From an uncultured Bacilli bacterium (GTDB lineage: Bacteria; Bacillota_I; Bacilli_A; RF39; UBA660): a stretch of 56,221 bases of DNA. This document shows positions 36,051 through 43,038 of the stretch, one piece after another. Location of the stretch: contig CALVJR010000006.1 of the NCBI GenBank assembly GCA_944332295.1, positions 1 through 56,221 on the forward strand, read 5' to 3'. Both the position numbers and the translations under genes were made by a program. Each line of letters starts with the position of its first letter. Position 1 is the first letter of the stretch. Under the pieces are notes generated by a model. That model was not told where the DNA came from. It was given only the letters and a program-made list of their open reading frames with translations, and searched no databases.

Positions 36051-36075
36051 TCGACAAAAGTCGACAAAGTATAAT
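36051..36075 (+). promoter_or_regulatory. Tandem 10-bp repeats next to a TATAAT box
   Basis: TCGACAAAAG (36051-36060) and TCGACAAAGT (36061-36070) lie head to tail, directly before TATAAT at 36070-36075. They sit in a gene-free stretch of about 300 bases (35886-36188). No clear -35 box lies at normal spacing. An activator site or operator for the secreted-protein gene at 36189 is possible. The rest of the gap shows nothing I recognise. Confidence 0.45.
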
Positions 36076-36188
36076 CAAATTATACAACTAAAGTGAAATA
36101 AGAAATTATAAGCATTTAAGATGTTAAAATTAAAATGTAAAGAGTATATAGTTGAGTTTAAGTAAGTATATTATAGGAGGTAAATTAT

Positions 36189-36593
36189 ATGAAAAGAACA
36201 AAAATGCTTGCTATAGCATTTTTATCTGTATTGGGTATAATACTAATTCCCAATTGTGTAAATGCAGCATCTATTGACCTAGCTTATGAGGTACAACCAA
36301 ATGCCAGTGTAAGGACCAATTCCATTACTAAGACAATAGTAGGACCACAAAGTGTAAAAGTAACCAATGCATATACCGCATTGACTGATCAATGTCCTAA
36401 ATGTGAATTTTATTTTTATGGATATAGTGTTGAAAGCGGAGACGCAGGAGGAAGATTAACTTTAAAAATGAATGAAAGCGCACAATTTAGAGGCGACACA
36501 ATGTATCCTGAAGGTAAATATTACTTATCTATAGAAAGAAAAGATTTGACTTTATTACCAACAACCGTATTATTTAAATGGACATATCAATAG
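36189..36593 (+). CDS. Small secreted protein of unknown function
   Basis: A 134-residue protein with a typical signal peptide (MKRTKMLAIAF, hydrophobic core, then NCVNA-AS; predicted cleavage after residue 26), leaving about 108 residues. The mature part has a CPKC motif (TDQCPKCEF), a glycine-rich piece (ESGDAGG) and strand-like sequence ending TVLFKWTYQ; it looks like a small beta protein stabilised by a Cys pair. TAGGAGG precedes ATG 36189. It is enclosed by two copies of a membrane protein and followed by an ABC ATPase, the layout of a bacteriocin, toxin or signal peptide with its transporter and immunity genes, but no family match is evident. Confidence 0.6.
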   Translation: MKRTKMLAIAFLSVLGIILIPNCVNAASIDLAYEVQPNASVRTNSITKTIVGPQSVKVTNAYTALTDQCPKCEFYFYGYSVESGDAGGRLTLKMNESAQFRGDTMYPEGKYYLSIERKDLTLLPTTVLFKWTYQ

Positions 36594-36641
36594 AAAAATA
36601 AGAATCCTATAAACTCTTTACTTAACTTAGAGAGGTGTAAA

Positions 36642-37547
36642 ATGAAAAGATTTTTAAAAAGTAATATAGTTGTCATATTGATAATAATAGTATTTAGTAT
36701 AGTTTTTTTTAATGCTGACTATAAAGTAATTAAAAATCAAAAAAAGATTGAAGAATATCATAATAGTTTAGTAGAAAAATGTAAGAAAATTGTAGAATAT
36801 AAAGACGAAAACGAAAAAGAACTTTGTAGATTAGTATTAAATGAGAAAGAAATAGAAGTTGATTTTTATACACTGTATTCAGAAGTTTTAGCAATGCATG
36901 TAAAAGATGTCTATTATATTGCATTTTTAATAGTAATTATCCCAACTATGTTAAAAGTATGTAAAATTTTAAAGTATAAACACATAATAAACTCAAATTC
37001 TAGAGAAAGCTATCATTCATTTTTAAAGAAATTATTAAAAACAGCTTATCAATACATCTGGGTACTAGCATTATTAAGTTTAATCATGATGATACCTATT
37101 ATGATGAATACATCATTAAATCCAGAATATGCAATTATAAACTCTCATGGCATGTGGCAAAGTAATATCATCTATCATCCAGTATTATTTGTAATATCAT
37201 ATTTAATAAATGTTACTCTATATTCTATGATTTTTGTACATATTGCACTACTAGTTGCGAGGAAACAACAAAAAACTATTCCTTGCGTCATCATATCATA
37301 TATACTATACTTGGCAATCGAAATATTTTTAGAAACAGTAGTAAGACTAATCATTATAAGAGGAATATTTCACAGTGAACTTGGAATGATATTTAACATT
37401 ATTAATGTATTTGGTATGAATGATTTATATGGAGTAGGACCATTATTATTAGTAAATCTATGCATGGTATTAGTATCCTTTGGTCTAGTATATCTAGCAT
37501 ATAAAGATAAAGAAAAATTTGTAATTCAATGTGAAAAAAATAAATAA
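36642..37547 (+). CDS. Six-pass membrane protein, copy B of a duplicated pair
   Basis: A 301-residue paralogue of the gene at 34992, with the same first ten residues (MKRFLKSNI), a different extracellular loop that keeps two Cys (VEKCKKI and ELCRLVL) and VDFYTLYSE, and the same five C-terminal membrane segments. AGAGGTG lies upstream of ATG 36642. Copy B is directly joined to the ABC ATPase gene (10-base gap, shared AAGGAG), so it is the likely original partner of that ATPase. Function as a permease, or as a membrane target or immunity protein, is inferred from context only. Confidence 0.6.
   Translation: MKRFLKSNIVVILIIIVFSIVFFNADYKVIKNQKKIEEYHNSLVEKCKKIVEYKDENEKELCRLVLNEKEIEVDFYTLYSEVLAMHVKDVYYIAFLIVIIPTMLKVCKILKYKHIINSNSRESYHSFLKKLLKTAYQYIWVLALLSLIMMIPIMMNTSLNPEYAIINSHGMWQSNIIYHPVLFVISYLINVTLYSMIFVHIALLVARKQQKTIPCVIISYILYLAIEIFLETVVRLIIIRGIFHSELGMIFNIINVFGMNDLYGVGPLLLVNLCMVLVSFGLVYLAYKDKEKFVIQCEKNK
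36921..37547 (+). repeat. Direct duplication, copy B
   Basis: Counterpart of 35259-35885, offset by 1662 bases. It ends with the stop codon and AAGGAG that serves the ABC ATPase at 37558. Confidence 0.85.
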
Positions 37548-37557
37548 GGAGTCGTAT

Positions 37558-38193
37558 ATGAAAATAGAAATAAAAAACTTATGTAAACAATTTAGAAAAA
37601 ATATGGTGTTAAAAGATATCAATATGGAATTAACAAATGGTCATATTTATGGATTAAACGGAAGAAATGGTTCAGGAAAAAGTGTATTTTTAAAAGTAGT
37701 ATGTGGACTATATAAACCAACAACAGGTGAAGTATTATTTGATGGAAAAAGTTATAATAAAAATAACCTCTATGTACCAAATATGAGAGCACTAATCGAA
37801 AAGCCAAATTTCTTTCCAGAATTAACAGGTTATGAAAATTTAGAATTACTAGCAAAAATACAAAATAAAATAGGAAAAGAAGAAATAGAAGAAACTTTAA
37901 AAAAAGTAAACTTATATGAAGAAAAAGACAAAAAGTATAGAGAGTATTCTCTAGGAATGAAACAAAAACTAGGAATTGCTCAAGTATTAATGGAAGATCC
38001 TGAGATTATAATTTTAGATGAACCATTTAATGGAATAGAAGAAAATAGTGTAAAAGATATAAGTAAACTATTAAAAGAAGAAGCAAAAAAAGGAAAAATA
38101 ATTATTATTTCAACCCATATAAAAGAAGATTTAGACAATTTATCAGATGTAATTTATCATTTTGATGCAGGTACAGTTACCAAAGAAAAGTAA
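37558..38193 (+). CDS. ABC transporter ATP-binding protein
   Basis: A 211-residue ATPase subunit: Walker A GRNGSGKS (residues about 37-44), signature YSLGMKQKLG in place of LSGGQ, Walker B IIILDEPFNGIE, and the switch histidine in IISTHIKEDL. The short form and the Y-S-x-G-M-K-Q signature are typical of exporters of the bacteriocin-resistance/NatA group. The start is ATG 37558, with AAGGAG 8 bases upstream; an earlier in-frame ATG (37531) lies inside copy B. It works with membrane subunits, presumably copies A and B and the 38207 protein. Confidence 0.9.
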   Translation: MKIEIKNLCKQFRKNMVLKDINMELTNGHIYGLNGRNGSGKSVFLKVVCGLYKPTTGEVLFDGKSYNKNNLYVPNMRALIEKPNFFPELTGYENLELLAKIQNKIGKEEIEETLKKVNLYEEKDKKYREYSLGMKQKLGIAQVLMEDPEIIILDEPFNGIEENSVKDISKLLKEEAKKGKIIIISTHIKEDLDNLSDVIYHFDAGTVTKEK

Positions 38194-38206
38194 AAGGAAT
38201 CATATC

Positions 38207-38686
38207 ATGTTATATTATCTATTAAGTTTTTATCAATTAGTAAAAAAACAATATCTATTAGTTTTTGGTCTATATCTTGGTTTATATATAATATTATTTA
38301 TCATAACAACAGCCTTTACGAAAACTCTTACAGAGTTTAATATTCTATTAGGAGTTCCAGAATATACAAGCGCATTACAAATAATATGGACACTATTTCA
38401 AATATCATGTCATGCTTATATAACCTATACTTTCTTCTCTTATGAACAGGATAGTTCTTTTGAATATTTAATATTAAGATCGTCATACCTAAAAAACTTT
38501 ATCAAAAAATTAATATTAATTTTATTAATAACCATAGTAATTAGAGTGATAATATTTTTTGGAACATATTTATTTTTCTATCACAGCATAAGTTTTAACA
38601 TATCAAGTTTTATCTATAATATAGTAATATATTTAGTAGTATCACTAATAACAACTATCGCAGTACTTTTCATAAAAAGAGACTAA
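38207..38686 (+). CDS. Small ABC-associated membrane protein
   Basis: A 159-residue protein with about four membrane segments (LVFGLYLGLYIILFIITTAF, LQIIWTLFQISCHAYITY, LILILLITIVIRVIIFFGTY, NIVIYLVVSLITTIAVLF). The start is ATG 38207, with AAAGGA 8 bases upstream; an earlier frame start lies inside the ATPase gene. It is 13 bases after the ATPase stop and last of the unit. It could be a second permease subunit. It has no motif I recognise, and it is too small to be a complete permease alone. Confidence 0.6.
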   Translation: MLYYLLSFYQLVKKQYLLVFGLYLGLYIILFIITTAFTKTLTEFNILLGVPEYTSALQIIWTLFQISCHAYITYTFFSYEQDSSFEYLILRSSYLKNFIKKLILILLITIVIRVIIFFGTYLFFYHSISFNISSFIYNIVIYLVVSLITTIAVLFIKRD

Positions 38687-38749
38687 TTATCTACTTGGAT
38701 AAAAGTTCTTTTTTTTATTTGTTTTAATATAATTAAATAAGGTGATGCG

Positions 38750-39847
38750 ATGAAAAAAAGATTAGACTATATTCTTTTTTTAGCTGTAATAACCTTATCT
38801 ATTTTTGGTATTATTATGATTTATTCAGCATCAAGTATCTGGGCGGACTATAAGTTTAATGATAGTTTTCATTATTTAAAGTATCAATCAATATTTTTCT
38901 TTGCCGGTGTTTTTATTATGTTAATAGTGTCAAAAATAGACTATAAGATTTATTATGAAAAAGCAAATACAATTTTATTAATATGTGTAATTTTATTAAT
39001 TCTAGTACTGATACCAGGAATAGGTAGTGTTAGAAATGGTAGTAGGTCTTGGTTTGGAATAGGCTCTCTTGGAATACAACCAAGTGAATTTGCAAAACTG
39101 GGAATGATAATATTTACAAGCAAATATTTAACGAATAGTAATAAGTTTTTAAAAAGTTATAAACAAGGAGTATTTCCTATATTAGGCATCTTATTTTTTC
39201 TATTTGGTTTAATCATGCTACAACCAGACATGGGAACAGGAGCAATTCTAGTAGTATCGATTATTGCATTACTTTTTGTTGCTGGTGTTAACATGAAATT
39301 TTTTATAGGAATGGGAATCGTAGGAGTAATTGGAGTAGTTATATTAATTGTTATTGCTCCTTATCGAATGGATAGAATAACATCATTTATTGATCCTTGG
39401 AGTGATGCTCTAGGTACCGGCTTTCAAATCATTCAAAGTCTTTACGCAATAGGTCCTGGAGGGCTATTAGGAACAGGATTCTTAAACTCTATTCAAAAGC
39501 ACTTTTACCTGCCAGAACCACAAACAGACTTTATCTTCTCTATTATTGCCGAAGAATTTGGAGTAGTAGGAGCCTTTATTGTAGTAGGATTATTTTCTAT
39601 TATACTTTGGAGAGGAATAAAAATTGCTTTAAATAGTAATGATCAATTTGCCAAATATTTATGTATTGGTATGACATTTCAAATTATTTTCCAGGCAATT
39701 ATGAACTTAATGGTAGTAATAGGGATGATTCCAGTAACAGGAGTAACACTTCCATTTTTATCTTATGGCGGAAGTTCATTACTAATTTCTATGATAAGCA
39801 TAGGAATTTTACTTAATATTTCTAGAAGTACACATATAAATAAGTAA
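38750..39847 (+). CDS. ftsW: Lipid II polymerase FtsW/SpoVE (SEDS family)
   Basis: Polymerises lipid II into glycan strands at the septum together with a class B PBP. The 365 residues have about ten membrane segments and SEDS hallmarks: SIFGIIMIYSASS at the start, GSRSWFGIGSLGIQPSEFAKL, QPDMGTG, IQSLYAIGPGGLLGTG, HFYLPEPQTDFIF-SIIAEEFG and GVTLPFLSYGGSSLL. The IPVTGVTLPFLSYGG ending fits FtsW/SpoVE better than RodA. A TATAAT-like box lies about 20 bases upstream. It lies 9 kb after mraY and keeps Bacillus dcw order, where spoVE also follows mraY. Confidence 0.93.
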   Translation: MKKRLDYILFLAVITLSIFGIIMIYSASSIWADYKFNDSFHYLKYQSIFFFAGVFIMLIVSKIDYKIYYEKANTILLICVILLILVLIPGIGSVRNGSRSWFGIGSLGIQPSEFAKLGMIIFTSKYLTNSNKFLKSYKQGVFPILGILFFLFGLIMLQPDMGTGAILVVSIIALLFVAGVNMKFFIGMGIVGVIGVVILIVIAPYRMDRITSFIDPWSDALGTGFQIIQSLYAIGPGGLLGTGFLNSIQKHFYLPEPQTDFIFSIIAEEFGVVGAFIVVGLFSIILWRGIKIALNSNDQFAKYLCIGMTFQIIFQAIMNLMVVIGMIPVTGVTLPFLSYGGSSLLISMISIGILLNISRSTHINK

Positions 39848-39887
39848 AGTTAAATATATATTGAAAAACAGATAATTTTATATAATA

Positions 39888-39915
39888 AAAATGGTTCCTA
39901 AGTAGAACTATTTTT
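39888..39915 (+). terminator. Terminator after ftsW
   Basis: Stem AAAATGGTTC / GAACTATTTT (one G-U pair) with a 7-base loop and a T run. A TATAAT box for the next gene follows at 39920-39925. Confidence 0.8.
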
Positions 39916-39941
39916 GTGCTATAATAAATTCAGGTGATAAT

Positions 39942-40444
39942 ATGAATATAGAATTAAACTCTATACTTTTAACTAGATATTCTGAAGATAAACATAAAAC
40001 TCTAAAAGACGAATTAGAAACAGATCCCATTCCAGTTTTATTCATCAAATAGGAGAAAGACTAGAAGATTCAAAAGATAACAATAAAAGTATCTATCAAA
40101 GTGCTTTTGTGGTAGAAGATTTGGGAACACCCATAGGATATCTATATATATCAAGTAGGATTCGTGACGAAGTGTTTTTAGAATATGCAGTTTTAAAAGA
40201 ATATAGAGGTAAGGGTTATGGAAGTACTATCATAAGAGAAACTTCAGACTACTTATTTGAAAATCATAATATTAGATCGATTAGATTAGATATTGACCCA
40301 AGTAACAAAAATAGTATTAATGCTGCAGAAGCTTGTGGCTATACAGTAGATGAAGAAGAATTTGCATCACGTAATTATACGGGTAGAATGCAATTTGTGA
40401 AAGACAATGAATATTATATGTCTATGCATAAAGGTAGAAAGTAA
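39942..40444 (+). pseudogene. GNAT-family acetyltransferase, frameshifted near residue 30
   Basis: From ATG 39942 (AGGTGAT upstream) the frame reads DELETDPIPV and stops at TAG 40050. The next frame, open through this point, reads SFIHQIGERLEDSK and continues with a full GNAT domain: TPIGYLYISS, the acetyl-CoA loop EYRGKGYGSTI (R-G-x-G-x-G/S form) and DPSNKNSINAAEACGY, to TAA 40444. One base is missing around 40030-40036 (adding an A would join P to S-F-I-H-Q). The core enzyme part could still be made from GTG 40109, but without the first 56 or so residues. Either a real pseudogene or a sequencing error. Confidence 0.7.
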
Positions 40445-40496
40445 CTGATTACAATAAAAGAGTTATAAAAAAGTTAGACTTAAAAGGAGCAAACCA

Positions 40497-41012
40497 ATGA
40501 ATAAAATAAAGGTAGCTTTCCTAGATAGAGATGGAACCATTACCAAAGAATATCAAGATGAAGAATGGGAAAATAAAACCATTCCAGAATTTTTACAAGG
40601 CACTCTCCCAGCCTTAAAGAAAATAACCGATTTAGGATATAAAATTATCATTATTACCAACCAAGGACTAATAAGTCAAGGTATTATAAAGTTAGAAGAT
40701 TATGAAAAATATACCGAAAATTTAATAAAAGAATTAAAGAAAAATAAAATAGAAGTCCTAGATATCTTTTTTTGCCCTCACACAAAAGAAGAAAATTGTA
40801 ACTGTAAAAAGCCAAAACCAGGGATGATTTTAGAAGCATGTAAGAAATATGATATTGATATAGACAAATCTTTTGTAGCCGGAGATAGAACAAGTGATGA
40901 AGGACTTGCTAAATATTTTAATATGACTTTTTTTGGAGTAAATTACACTTCTAAGAATCCAAAAAACAAAAGAGTAAAGAATTTAGAAGAAATTATTCAA
41001 TACTTAGAATAG
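40497..41012 (+). CDS. HAD-IIIA phosphatase (GmhB/HisB-N-like) with a zinc site
   Basis: A 171-residue phosphatase. The nucleophile motif is FLDRDGT (D10, D12), followed by IIITNQGLI (motif II Thr/Asn) and the late VAGDRTSDEG (motif IV Asp). The insertion CPHTKEENCNCKKPKPGM holds three Cys and a His that bind zinc in GmhB and in the histidinol-phosphatase domain of HisB. The substrate is a small phosphorylated sugar or amino alcohol. The start ATG 40497 has AAGGAG 8 bases upstream. It is followed by a glycosyltransferase with its own promoter, so a sugar-nucleotide role is conceivable but unproven. Confidence 0.85.
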   Translation: MNKIKVAFLDRDGTITKEYQDEEWENKTIPEFLQGTLPALKKITDLGYKIIIITNQGLISQGIIKLEDYEKYTENLIKELKKNKIEVLDIFFCPHTKEENCNCKKPKPGMILEACKKYDIDIDKSFVAGDRTSDEGLAKYFNMTFFGVNYTSKNPKNKRVKNLEEIIQYLE

Positions 41013-41089
41013 TTTCACCGATAATTTTAAGGGCTAGTGCATTTAAAAAAATAGTGGTATAATGAATTAGACTAGTAGGTAGGTGAAAT

Positions 41090-42091
41090 ATGAAATATAT
41101 ATCTTTTGTTGTACCATGTTACAACTCTGAGGAGTATATGGAAAAATGTATTGAGTCTTTATTAATAGGAAAAGATGATGTAGAAATAATTATTATTGAT
41201 GATGGGAGTAAAGATAATACAGGAAAAATTGCAGATAAATATCAAAAGAAATATCCAAACATAGTAAAAGCCATTCATCAAGAAAATGGAGGGCATGGTG
41301 AAGGAATCAATGTTGGCTTAAAACATGCAACAGGGAAGTATTTTAAAGTAGTAGATAGTGATGACTGGCTAGATGAGACAGCATATAAAAAATTATTAAA
41401 AGAAATAAAGCACATTGATACGGATTTAGTAGTATGTAATTATGTTTATACTTATACCGATGGAAGAAGTGACCAAGTAATCTCTTTTGCCAACGTTTAT
41501 GATGAGGGTAAAATACTTACCTGGGATGATATTCATAAATTTAAGGTGACACAATATCCATCTCTACATTCGATGATGTATAAAAAGAGTGTACTAGATA
41601 AAAGTAATATAGAGTTACCAAAACATGTTTTCTATGAAGATAATTTATTTATCTATTTACCTTTAGTAAATACCAAAACAATCTATTACCTAGATTTAGA
41701 TCTTTATCGTTATTATATTGGTAGGGCTGATCAATCAGTACAAGAAAGTCAAATGATTAAACGTAGCTCCCATCAAGTATTAGTATCAGAAAGAGTTTGT
41801 ACAGCCTATGATTTAACAGAAATAGAAAATAAAAAACTACGTAAATTAATGACGAGAGAATGTATTTTCTTAATGACAATAGGAGTTGTTTTTTCAAGAC
41901 TTGCTTTTAATAAAGAAGGAGAAAAACAATATAAAGAACTTTGGAAAAGTGTTAAGGAAAAAAATCCAAAATTATATAGACGTATGAGATACTTTAGTAT
42001 GGCAACCTGGGTATCGATTCCAGGAAAACTTGGAAGACAGATAATGAAGTTAGGATATCGCTTTGCACATAGTTTAGTAAATTTTAATTAG
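41090..42091 (+). CDS. Family 2 glycosyltransferase
   Basis: A 333-residue GT-A type transferase: VPCYNSEEYMEKCIESL at the start, the nucleotide-sugar pocket IIIDDGSKDNT, the acceptor loop EGINVGLKHATG and the DXD-like VVDSDDWLD (residues about 85-93) for metal binding. The middle of the chain carries TKTIYYLDLDLYRYYIGR. The C-terminal part has weak hydrophobic and basic patches, suggesting membrane association. The donor and acceptor are unknown; exopolysaccharide or surface glycan is likely. A TATAAT box lies at 41058-41063, and the unit closes with a strong terminator. Confidence 0.87.
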   Translation: MKYISFVVPCYNSEEYMEKCIESLLIGKDDVEIIIIDDGSKDNTGKIADKYQKKYPNIVKAIHQENGGHGEGINVGLKHATGKYFKVVDSDDWLDETAYKKLLKEIKHIDTDLVVCNYVYTYTDGRSDQVISFANVYDEGKILTWDDIHKFKVTQYPSLHSMMYKKSVLDKSNIELPKHVFYEDNLFIYLPLVNTKTIYYLDLDLYRYYIGRADQSVQESQMIKRSSHQVLVSERVCTAYDLTEIENKKLRKLMTRECIFLMTIGVVFSRLAFNKEGEKQYKELWKSVKEKNPKLYRRMRYFSMATWVSIPGKLGRQIMKLGYRFAHSLVNFN

Positions 42092-42096
42092 AAGAG

Positions 42097-42125
42097 AATA
42101 TGTAGTAACACCTGCATATTTTTTT
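42097..42125 (+). terminator. Terminator after the glycosyltransferase
   Basis: Stem AATATGTAG / CTGCATATT (one G-U pair) with a 6-base loop and a T run. Confidence 0.8.
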
Positions 42126-42159
42126 ATTTATCAGGAATATACTTTCATAAAATACAAAT

Positions 42160-42188
42160 TTGAAAACTTGATAAAAAATAGATATAAT
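42160..42188 (+). promoter_or_regulatory. Promoter of the SufC/SufB-like pair
   Basis: TTGAAA 42160-42165, 17-base spacer, TATAAT 42183-42188, with the palindrome at 42194 directly downstream. The transcript would have a leader of about 130 bases before ATG 42328. Confidence 0.8.
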
Positions 42189-42193
42189 GAATG

Positions 42194-42217
42194 TGAAATA
42201 CATGTTATTGTATTTCA
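42194..42217. promoter_or_regulatory. Inverted repeat TGAAATACA-N6-TGTATTTCA at the transcription start
   Basis: Perfect 9-base arms around TGTTAT begin 6 bases after the -10 box, where RNA polymerase would start. A 12-base direct repeat TTTCATAAAATA occurs at 42143-42154 and again at 42213-42224, overlapping the right arm. This is the layout of a repressor operator; the regulator (Rrf2 or Fur family would be usual for Fe-S genes) is not identified here. Confidence 0.65.
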
Positions 42218-42327
42218 TAAAATAGAGTTAAAAGAAAAATATAGATGCCTGTATTAGCCTCGTAAGAAAATAATATATGGTTGATAAAATAAATCATAAG
42301 TGAAATAAACGAAAGAAAGGAGAAATT

Positions 42328-43038
42328 ATGTTAGAACTAAAAGATATATGTTTCGAAAGAGATAATAAAAAAATATTAGATCATATTAATTTAGTATTAG
42401 ATACATCAAAATTTTATGTCATCACAGGACCAAATGGTTCTGGAAAATCAACACTTGCTAAAATTATCATGGGAATAGAAAAACCAGATTCTGGTAAGAT
42501 TATTTTAAATGGAGAAGATATTACAGATAAAACAATCGATGAAAGAGCAAAACTAGGAATAGGATTTGCTTTCCAACAACCAGTACAGTTCAAAGGAATC
42601 ACAGTCTATGATTTACTAAAACTAGCAACCAAAAAAGAAATATCAAAACATGAAGCTTGTACTATCTTATCAAAAGTAGGACTTTGTGCCTTAGAATATG
42701 TAGATAGAGAAGTAAATAAATCTTTATCTGGTGGAGAACTAAAAAGAATAGAAATCGCAAGCGTAATGGCTAGAAACCCATATATTGCGATATTTGATGA
42801 ACCGGAAGCAGGAATAGACCTATGGAGTTTTCAAAACTTAACCGAGGTATTTAAAGAAATACAAGCATCTTCTTCTGGCACAACCATAGTAATATCCCAT
42901 CAAGAAAGAATTTTAAATATCGCTGATGAAATTATTTTAATGAACTCTGGAACTATTCAAAAAGTAGGCGAAAAAGAAGAAATATTTGACCATATTTTTA
43001 AACCAAAAAAATGCTGCAAGGAGGTATCAGCTCGATGA
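42328..43038 (+). CDS. SufC-like ABC ATPase (minimal SUF/SMS-type)
   Basis: A 236-residue Fe-S cluster assembly ATPase. Walker A GPNGSGKST, Q-loop FAFQQPVQFKG, signature NKSLSGGELKRIEIA, Walker B IAIFDEPEAGIDLWS (the E-A-G-I-D sequence is a hallmark of SufC) and the switch histidine VISHQERI. The KRIEIA after LSGGE is also SufC-like. It is followed by a SufB/D-like protein with a 4-base overlap, and SufS, SufU, SufD or IscU are not present. It forms a complex with the scaffold protein and powers cluster assembly. It may be called smsC if the SMS system is accepted. Confidence 0.88.
   Translation: MLELKDICFERDNKKILDHINLVLDTSKFYVITGPNGSGKSTLAKIIMGIEKPDSGKIILNGEDITDKTIDERAKLGIGFAFQQPVQFKGITVYDLLKLATKKEISKHEACTILSKVGLCALEYVDREVNKSLSGGELKRIEIASVMARNPYIAIFDEPEAGIDLWSFQNLTEVFKEIQASSSGTTIVISHQERILNIADEIILMNSGTIQKVGEKEEIFDHIFKPKKCCKEVSAR

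Noticed and set aside
35886-36188. Insertion sequence remnant or small RNA gene in the gap
   Set aside because: No terminal inverted repeats, transposase fragments or stable hairpin with T run were found; only the tandem repeats and a TATAAT box are notable.
36189-38686. Lactococcin-972-type bacteriocin system
   Set aside because: The gene content is similar, but the secreted protein has no lactococcin 972 sequence features that I can see and the membrane proteins are of different length and topology.
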